Assembly: GCA_020628095.1 (NCBI GenBank)
Contig: JAHDFP010000018.1
Span: forward strand, 23,011 to 87,010
Reading direction: 5' to 3'
Origin: Saprospiraceae bacterium
GTDB taxonomy: Bacteria; Bacteroidota; Bacteroidia; Chitinophagales; Saprospiraceae
DNA: 64,000 nt
Both the position numbers and the translations under genes were made by a program. Shown here one piece after another: positions 52,464-61,300 of the stretch (position 1 is the first letter of the stretch; each line of letters starts with the position of its first letter). The notes beneath the pieces were generated by a model. The model had not been told where the DNA came from. It was given only the letters and a program-made list of their open reading frames with translations, and searched no databases.

Positions 52464-53809
52464 CCAGTCCATTAGCCATTATAACAAGATTCCAGAATCT
52501 CGGCTATTCGCCAAAGATGAGCCAGGACTTATCTATCAAACTACGACTGATTAATACAATATGTATTACTGCCATTACCATTTGGTTATTGGACAAAATA
52601 TTAGTTGACATAAGACAACAGTTGTATTACGAAGCTCTAATTACTTCTCCTTTGGCTATCGCTTTTTCGTTACCGCTGGTTGCCAATAAATACGGAAAAG
52701 TAAATATCGCAGGGAAGTTATTAATCATATTGACCTCACTAGTCATATCTTATCTATATTTCTCATTTGGCAGATTACCATTTTACGAGCTGATCTTTAT
52801 TGTCATATTTATCGTAATACTCCATATAGAATCTAATAAGTATACTATTGCGATGCTTTTGGCATTCGTTATTATTTGCTGGTATTTGCCTTATAGATAT
52901 CATGTGCAACATCCTGACTCATCTAGTATACCTTATAGTCAGCCAGGTACGCTAATTGTGATATTCGCATCACTCATTCTTATCTATGCCATATCTACCA
53001 CTGTCGTTGCTCAACTAAACAAATATCTAAGACAACAGGACAAACTAATAGAAAAACAAACCGAAAACCTCGAATTATTACAACGTAAAAACCAATCTCA
53101 AAAACTAAAAGAACAACGATTAAAAGAAAAAAATAAAGAAATAGAATTATTCTTTCTTTTATGTTCCGAGCTACTAAGTCGGCCAACTCAAGAGCTCATC
53201 CAACAATCAAAAAGTCTACAGTTCGCACTCTCTTCTAACCCCAATGAAGAAGCTAAGAACTACATCAATATAGTACATAACTCATCTAAAAGAATGGGAC
53301 AACTTGTCGACGCCGTATTCGATTATGCGGCTATAAAAGAAAACAGCCCTAAAAATACAGTGAACTGTAATGACATTATCAATGAAATAAAACTGGATCT
53401 GCAACACTCAATACAATCATCAAATACCAAAATTTTCCACAACGAATTACCAGTACTTAATGCCAATAAGATAGAGATAAGAATGTTGTTCCAGAATCTA
53501 ATCTCTAATTCCATTAAATATTCCAAGACACATCAGCCAACAATTATTTCTATTAACGCATCCGATATAGACGACTATTGGGAGTTTAGATTTTCTGACA
53601 ACGGCATAGGAATAGACCATAAGCATCAGAACAATATATTTAAGATGTTCCATAAGCTTCACTCCACAGACGTCTACGAAGGAACCGGTATTGGCTTATC
53701 GCATTGCAAAAAAATCGTAGAAATGATGGGTGGCAAAATATGGGTAGAGTCTGAGCCTGGACTCGGTGCATCATTCTTTTTTACTGTGCCAAAGACTAAT
53801 CAATCATAG
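52460..53809 (+). CDS. Histidine-kinase-like protein: ATPase domain intact, acceptor His replaced by Glu
   Basis: A 449-residue protein with six or so membrane helices (about 30-185), a coiled coil (190-228) and a dimerisation domain aligned without gaps to that of its neighbour: EIELFFLLCSELLSRP, where Glu237 occupies the His position. The ATPase domain is complete: N box LFQNLISNSIKY (Asn346, Asn350), G1 DNGIGI (380-385), F-region MFHKLHS, G2 GTGIGLSHCKKIV (408-420) and GLGASFFFTVP. It can bind ATP by motif but cannot autophosphorylate in the usual way. Overlap with the upstream gene is 4 bases. Its 3' end overlaps gltX on the other strand by 14 bases. No response regulator is in the operon. 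Confidence 0.85.
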   Translation: MTSPLAIITRFQNLGYSPKMSQDLSIKLRLINTICITAITIWLLDKILVDIRQQLYYEALITSPLAIAFSLPLVANKYGKVNIAGKLLIILTSLVISYLYFSFGRLPFYELIFIVIFIVILHIESNKYTIAMLLAFVIICWYLPYRYHVQHPDSSSIPYSQPGTLIVIFASLILIYAISTTVVAQLNKYLRQQDKLIEKQTENLELLQRKNQSQKLKEQRLKEKNKEIELFFLLCSELLSRPTQELIQQSKSLQFALSSNPNEEAKNYINIVHNSSKRMGQLVDAVFDYAAIKENSPKNTVNCNDIINEIKLDLQHSIQSSNTKIFHNELPVLNANKIEIRMLFQNLISNSIKYSKTHQPTIISINASDIDDYWEFRFSDNGIGIDHKHQNNIFKMFHKLHSTDVYEGTGIGLSHCKKIVEMMGGKIWVESEPGLGASFFFTVPKTNQS

Positions 53810-55313
53810 AGCCAAACCTATCTAAGGCAGTGCTGATTCGATTATTCGTCTCTTCATACCCCAGCAAAGAAATTATCTCAAATAAGTCAGGGCCCTTCAT
53901 ACTACCACAAATCATTACACGCAAGAGAGGCAAATATACCCCCATCTTAAGATTGTTATCTGACAGATAAGATTTTACACTTGTAGACAATATTGTAGAA
54001 TCAGATTCAGATTCGATTATCTCAGATATTTTCTGAAAATGCGGGACCGTATCTTGCGAATATCTTTTCTTCACTTGTTTCTCATCATAGGAATCTGGCG
54101 CAACAAAGAAAAATTGTCCCTCTGTATAAAAATCGGGCACCAGAGTGACTCTTTCTTTCATTAGACCGATATACTTTTGTATATAATCATCGCTGACTTC
54201 GACATTATGCTTTTTTAACAGTGCTTTTACTCCGCTGGATAATTGCTCCGTACTTTTTTGTTGAATGTAATTCTGGTTAAACCATTTTGCCTTTTCTATG
54301 TCAAATCGCGCGCCTGCTTTTACGATCTTACCTAAAGAGAATAATTCTTGCATCCGTGACAAATCCATAATCTCCTCATCGTTACCTGGATTCCAACCGA
54401 GTAAGACTAAGAAATTAATTAATGCAGCTGGATCATATCCATCTTCTTTGAATCCCGCATATAGATCTTCATCCTGTTTCCATTCCATAGGAAAAACTGG
54501 AAAGCCAAATTTTGCTCCATCGCGTTTACTTAACTTACCTTTTCCTGTTGGCTTTAGTATGAGCGGAAGATGCGTATAATTAGGCGGAGTCCAATCCAGG
54601 AACTGATACATCAAAACATGATGCGCCGTACTACTTAGCCATTCTTCACCTCTGATGACATGTGATATTTCCATGAGGTGATCATCGACGATATTAGCAA
54701 GATGATAAGTTGGCAAACCATCATTTTTAAGTATGACTTTGTCGTCTAACTCATTAGTACTAAAACTTACTTCTTCCCTCACAGAATCAGAGAAAGTCAC
54801 AGTTTCGTTTTCTGGTATCTTGAGACGTATGATTACGTTTTCGTTTTTGTCTACTAGTTCTTTTGATTCTGACTCGGATAGCGTTAAACTATTACGCATC
54901 AGAGACCTTGTACGATGGTCATACTTAGGCGAATGAAAACCCAAACTTTCTTGCTCCTGACGCATCTGTGCTAATTCTTCTGGCGTATCAAAAGCATAAT
55001 AAGCATGGCCTCTTTTTACTAACTCTTTGGCATACTTGTGATAATGTTCTTTTCTTTCTGACTGTCGATAGGGCCCATAAGCACCACCATATCCAGGCCC
55101 TTCATCTGGAACTAGACCAGCCCATTCTAGTGCATTTTTAATGTAGTCTTCTGCTCCCTCTACATACCTATTCTGATCGGTATCCTCTATACGCAAGATG
55201 AATGTCCCTCCATTTTTTTTGGCGAACAGATAATTATATAACGCTGTCCTCAATCCTCCTATGTGCAATGGACCCGTTGGGCTTGGCGCAAATCTCACTC
55301 TTACAGAATTCAT
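53796..55313 (-). CDS. gltX: Glutamyl-tRNA synthetase
   Basis: A 505-residue class I synthetase that charges tRNA-Glu. The nucleotide-binding HIGH motif is HIGG (17-20) in FAPSPTGPLHIGGLRTALYN, given here as LHIGGLRTA, and the KMSKS motif is KLSKR (260-264). RIEDTDQNRY and HVIRGEEWLSSTAHHVLMYQ, cited as RGEEWLSSTAHH, are conserved. The end overlaps the convergent kinase gene by 14 bases. The anticodon-binding region is complete. A terminator of the giant upstream gene lies in the 78-bp gap before it. Confidence 0.96.
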   Translation of the reverse strand: MNSVRVRFAPSPTGPLHIGGLRTALYNYLFAKKNGGTFILRIEDTDQNRYVEGAEDYIKNALEWAGLVPDEGPGYGGAYGPYRQSERKEHYHKYAKELVKRGHAYYAFDTPEELAQMRQEQESLGFHSPKYDHRTRSLMRNSLTLSESESKELVDKNENVIIRLKIPENETVTFSDSVREEVSFSTNELDDKVILKNDGLPTYHLANIVDDHLMEISHVIRGEEWLSSTAHHVLMYQFLDWTPPNYTHLPLILKPTGKGKLSKRDGAKFGFPVFPMEWKQDEDLYAGFKEDGYDPAALINFLVLLGWNPGNDEEIMDLSRMQELFSLGKIVKAGARFDIEKAKWFNQNYIQQKSTEQLSSGVKALLKKHNVEVSDDYIQKYIGLMKERVTLVPDFYTEGQFFFVAPDSYDEKQVKKRYSQDTVPHFQKISEIIESESDSTILSTSVKSYLSDNNLKMGVYLPLLRVMICGSMKGPDLFEIISLLGYEETNNRISTALDRFGSMID

Positions 55314-55333
55314 AATCTACATTTTTCTTAAAC

Positions 55334-55360
55334 TAAAAAAGCACCACCTTGCGGTGGTGC
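55334..55360 (-). terminator. Rho-independent terminator of the giant T9SS gene
   Basis: GCACCACC/GGTGGTGC, 8-bp perfect GC-rich stem (55341-55360) with a GCAA tetraloop on the - strand, followed by six Ts. Confidence 0.9.
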
Positions 55361-55391
55361 ATACGAATTTTACAAATATACTTAAGTCAGT

Positions 55392-58300
55392 TTATTTAAT
55401 TATCATCATCTTTTTGGATTCCGAATATTGATCACTTATCAATCTATAATAGATTAAACCATTCACTCCTACCTCCTCTGCGTCCACATCTATTTGGTGC
55501 TCTCCTTGCTCTAACTGTTTGATTATAGAATAAAGCACCTTACCACTAGCTTCATAGAATTCCAGTTTGACCTCCTGAGATTTAGGTATATAAAACTTGA
55601 TGGTCGTTTTATCAATGAACGGATTAGGTTCGTTCTGATACAATATCGCCTTATCAAAATCCTTATCGCTACGTAGCGACAGAATTGGTATTTTAGTAAT
55701 CAATGACTCATCGACATATATCTCCGACTTAACGTCATCAGAGACAATAGATAACTTCGGATTATTATTAACCAGAGTCACATCTATAAAGAAAATTGGT
55801 GTACTCAATCCAGCGACAGTTCCTTCCGGACTATTCCAACTCATTTTTAAACCTTGATTGGAAATCTTAAAGTTATCCTTAGTAATCTCTGCGCTGCCAG
55901 ATATGATATCATGAATTATAGCCCCTTCCACATCTATAGTCATTTGGAAACCATATATAATACCTTCCTCATTAGTGAATACAGGTATCAATGTCTTTCT
56001 CTCCTTGCTTTCGATATCTAATCGATAATGAAGATCATAGACATCTCGTTGCTCCAGAGCCACATCTGTCATATTAAGTTCTGCCGAATTATTAACATCC
56101 CCTATCTTAACTCCTACGAAATCATTATCCATAGAGTTCATATTCTCGTTCTTCGCAATTATTCTCTCTGAGAATGGGAAAGGATAAAGTGGATCTATAA
56201 ACTGGAACGACTCCTCTACGAATCTCCAACTTTCGTTAGTCTCGATATGGTCTGTTACACCAAGAATCAGTTGTCTTAGCTGTATCAAATCTGTGGCCGT
56301 TAACGAAGAATCATTATTTATATCTCCAGCAATAATCTTATAAGGACTTGGCAACATTTCTTTCCCTATAATATGATTCTGTATCAATATAAGATCTAAT
56401 GTCGTGACACCATTTAACCATCCTTTATCCTTTCGTGGTTTGATCTGATAAGCATTAGTCATTAGAAGATTATCGAAGGCGTATACACCATCCGTTTCCG
56501 TCATATACATTTCGTCGATCACTTCTTGGTCAGTAATATAGGCTTCGACTTCTTGTATCGGTTGTACTTCTTCTGTGTATATATGACCTCCTATAGTTGC
56601 CATCATATTAGTATTATCAGGACAGGCATCCGAGTTATCCTGCAACTCTATACTCGTCGTACAATGTGCCTGATTGCCTGCACCATCCGTGACCCATAGC
56701 TCTACATCGACAACTTGTGACACGCCATTAGGTATATCATCGCAAGTGTAGGTCATATTGGTCGCCACGACATCGCCGAAAAAGGATAACAACAGGTCAT
56801 CTTCAGGCGTACAATTATCTGTACTACCTGCATCAAAATCCGTAATCCAAAGCGTCACTTCACCATTAGAAGGCATCACAGCAGCCGCAAGGTCAAGACA
56901 ATAAGCATTAGGCGCCTTACGATCCTGAATGATCACATCTTGTGTGCAAGAAGACTGATTACCGCAACCATCTATAGCCGTCCATAATACCGTAAGATTT
57001 CCACCTTGTACATCATTAAGCACAACTCTAAGGTCATCGGATTGCTCAGAACCTTCTATTTCAAACTGCCCATCTCCGTCTGCATCTAACTGATACGTCC
57101 AATCAATATCCTGTCTCATACCACAGCTATTATCTATGGCCGTATTAGTAAGTATTAGTTCTGGAATGGTGCAATCATCAGTCGTAATATCTACCACTAT
57201 CGGATCGCATGAGATTACGCTTGGACTTTCTGACTCCGTTATCTTGATAACCTGAGTATGAGACCATCTGCCCGTATCATCGTCATCATCAGATGTCGCT
57301 GACCTCTGGCACCAGTCAATAACTGTCCATTCGTGAATAATTTTAAAGCATGCATCCTGAGAGAAATAGAAAGTATCTGATACCGCATTGACTCCTACGA
57401 TAGAACATCCTAACCTATCTATAGTCGGCTCAATATACGGTACGCCATTTTCGCACCCTCCTTCGTAATCATAAGGCCAGATTATATTGTCTTCTGTAAA
57501 TGGTTCTGCCGCTTGCAAAGTAATGACTTGCTTACAAGTTTGTCCAGACTCTGTAATAGTCCATGTACGCGTCACTGTACCCGAGTTACATTCTGTCAAT
57601 TCTACAACATCGTCGCTAAATGTCGCTTCGGCATAATTACAGATAGAAGTTGCCGCAGGAGCACCAGTTAAGTTAATATTAGAATAATCCTCACCACATG
57701 CAATAGTCACATCATCAGGACAGGTCAATTGCGGAATAGGGAAATCGGATACATGGACTCTGACCATACATTCCGCATAATGATCACCTTCCGATCCCCA
57801 GATATAATTACCATCTGCATCATCCCATACACGCAACATCACCATGACATCTTCTCCTACATCTGCACAACATACGGTGATACTTTCGCCAGGAATCGTA
57901 TCTGTATTGACACCGCAATTGTTATTCATTCTGAACACCTCGTATCCTAAGGCTGTACAATTATCAAAAGAGCCATCATCAAATATCTCTGCTTGCAATT
58001 CAGCCACACCTGTATTACTGAGAGAAATATGCAGGTCCTGATCACATACGACGTTAGGTCCATGATCATCGACCACAGTTATAGTAAACGTGCATCTGCT
58101 ATAATTACTACACTGATCTCTCACTGTTATTCTCACTGTATGTGTACCTGCAGATAAGTTCGTGAGATAATACTGTCCACCTGGTCTTTCTCTGACAGTA
58201 CCAGGAGTCACTGTAATCAATGTATCCTTAATAGAGCCACACATCTCTCTTATTGTCGGCATATAATCGTTGAGTAAAATGTCTGCTGTACAATCGTACG

Positions 58301-61300
58301 CATAACTACTTACGGTTACATCCGTCGGACAGTCTTCGAATACCGGAGGCATATCATCTATGACTTTTATAGATTGATATTTTTCTAAAAGTGGATTGAC
58401 CTTAGAATCAATGTCATCGCACATATCACGGATAATCCACTTTCTGATAATCTCATAACTGCCTTCACAATTTCTTAGTATCTGATCTTCATAGTTCCAG
58501 AAATGAGAGCAAAGACCATCTCCTGTCTCGTATATCGGTACATTTCCGAAACTAGCCCAACCTGTAGAATCAGGATGTGTCAAAGAAGGATCTAATGCCA
58601 CCTCTTCACAAGAGACCGTATTGGTAATAATGGTATCATTAGGAATGACTACCGTTTTTATATCAAAACCTGTCACGGCAATCTGCTGATTACACTCTAT
58701 GACATTATTGCTTTCGTCAGTAACATACCATACTCTAGTAATCAATGCCGTCGTATCTTGACACATATCAAACGTATGCAAGTCATCTTGATAACTGAAA
58801 TAAACCTCTTGCTCACAAGACTCAATTGCAGGAGTGCCAGTTACCTCAGGTATAAATATCTGATTACACATCACGACCGTGTCACGTGGACAGACCACGT
58901 CAGGTATTAATTTATTTTCCACCAACAAGTTACCCCAACAGCAATTTCCACCATTACAATCAAAACATACTCTTACAGTCAATAGCTGACCTATATGCGT
59001 TTGATCGACTACATTCGTGCCGTCATTAGAATTACCTATCTCATTACCATCTTCATCCATAATCGTAACACAGAAATCATCCGTACACCCATATTCACCA
59101 CCTGGCACTAACATCATATCCGCCGTGACAGTTTCCATGCAATCTGGACCAAGACTCAGATTTACCTGCCCTACACATGCTAGCTGATCCGAGTCTGGCA
59201 CAAATGGCAGGACTGTAATTTCGAATTGACACTCTACAATATTGCCAAATTCATCAGCATAGAAATAGGATATCTCATGTAGACCCTCTACTAGGCCTTC
59301 GAGATCAAGATTATTAGAAATATTTTCAGTACCGCAATTATCCTGAACTGTCGGCAATAATACGGCTTCAGGCGATACCTCACAGTCATGTGGACCTAGC
59401 TGGATAACTTGATCTATACAATCATCTGGGTCAATCAGTGGTAATTCGCCATCATTAATAGTCACATCAAAACTGCACTGAGATTTGTTACCATAAGCAT
59501 CTGTCATTGTATATATAACAGTGGTCGTACCCACTTCAAAATATTCAGTTACAATAACACCCTGCCTGATATCTCCTACCGGTGGAAGTGCTATATCATC
59601 ATTAGTCTCATAGCTGATGGTCATACTTGCGAGACCACAATTATCAGAAGAAATCGGATGCATCCAAGTAAATTCTGCACCACACTGTCCTGGATCATTA
59701 TTAATGACAACATCCATCTGGCTGTAAGGCAACAGTTCTAAAATATCCAAACATACAGATTGAATAGTTCCTGTATCATCACCACTATTTTCAATACTTA
59801 ATGTCCATGTACCACCAGCATCTTGATTATAAAAATCAAAGAAATCACCTATAGGCTGATAAGTATTTCCGCCACCTAATGGAGTACATGTTATTCCACT
59901 TAGTGCAGTGTCCACATGGTCATCGAGAGAGATATTAATATCAGCAGTACCATTGCATAATTGACTAAATAAATAAATCGTCTGTCCCTCTGGACTTGTA
60001 AGACTGAAACTAAGATCACTCGCATCAGCAATGGATATAACCATATCTCTTATATCAATATCATGCACTAAAGTCCCTACAGGAACGTCAAATGTTACAT
60101 TAGTACATTGCTGCGGTAATATCTGCATAGGTGTATCAATGCAATATGCTGTCGTATCATATTCTGCGCAGAAAGGTGCTTCGTCATCTATGACCTCAAC
60201 TGTAAAGTTGCAGCTTGCTTGACTTGCCACACCTTCTTGGAGGCCCACTGACGTACCATTAGGCGTCATGTGTGTCAATAACGGATTAAATGATCCATAA
60301 GAACCCATGAAGCAAGACGACGCAGATAAGAAATCATCCGCATCATCATGATCACAACTCCATTGTCTATGTATGTTAGTCCCTGATATAAGACCATCAA
60401 AATTATAGGTCGATGTGATGTGTCCGTTGATAGAAACGCCGTCAAGTATGCGACCAATAAATTCTATATAGTATCCAGCAGACACGCCTGCTCCAATAGT
60501 AGAGAAATCTTGTGTATATACTCCACCCACTGGTATGATAGTACCGTTAGGGATATTATGTGTCTCTGGAGTAGCCCCCTCTCTGACGATATTTAGACAA
60601 CTTACGTCGACAGCTGCTGGTCCAAAGTTGGAAATCTCAACACCTGTTGTCGTGCCATCTTGGATGACTTCCGTAATCAAAATCAGTGGCTGATCTACAA
60701 TAGTATAGTTGACTGTAGAAATACCAACTGGGAACTTATATCCACTGACATCTTCAAAGCCACAATGCAATGTATTACCATCAACATCGGCAACTTCATA
60801 CATTATTGTTGCGTTATCAGGGCAATTATCCTCCCAGTCTGTCGGTGCTAATCCATTAACGACGGCGCCACACATTTTGCCATCACTATTAACGGTGACC
60901 GATTCAGGGCAGGTAATAGTCGGTGGTGTATGGAAATCATTTACACTAATTTTTAGTTCACAGTAGGACGTATTACCACACTCATCCTCCGCGATATAAG
61001 TCAGGATAGTTGTGCCCACTGGGAAAAGATCTCCTGTATCTAAGTTTGTATCATCTGTCTTAGTGATTGTAACCTCTCCGCAGTTATCTGTCGCCTCTGG
61101 TATCTCAAAATTGACAAAAGCACTGCACCAGCTATCAGGCGCATCCACGACAATCGGTGGCTTCGGACAATTGGTGAATTCTGGTGGTGTGACATCGCCT
61201 ATGCCAAATCTATGCGTCGTCGATGTCTGATTACCGCAATCATCCGTCGCTGTAAAGATCACATCAACTTGCTGGGTATTACCACAGATAGTTTCCCAAT

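Noticed and set aside
55373..55380. TATATTTG on the - strand as a gltX promoter
   Set aside because: A transcript from it would at once meet the strong terminator at 55334-55360, and there is no -33 box.
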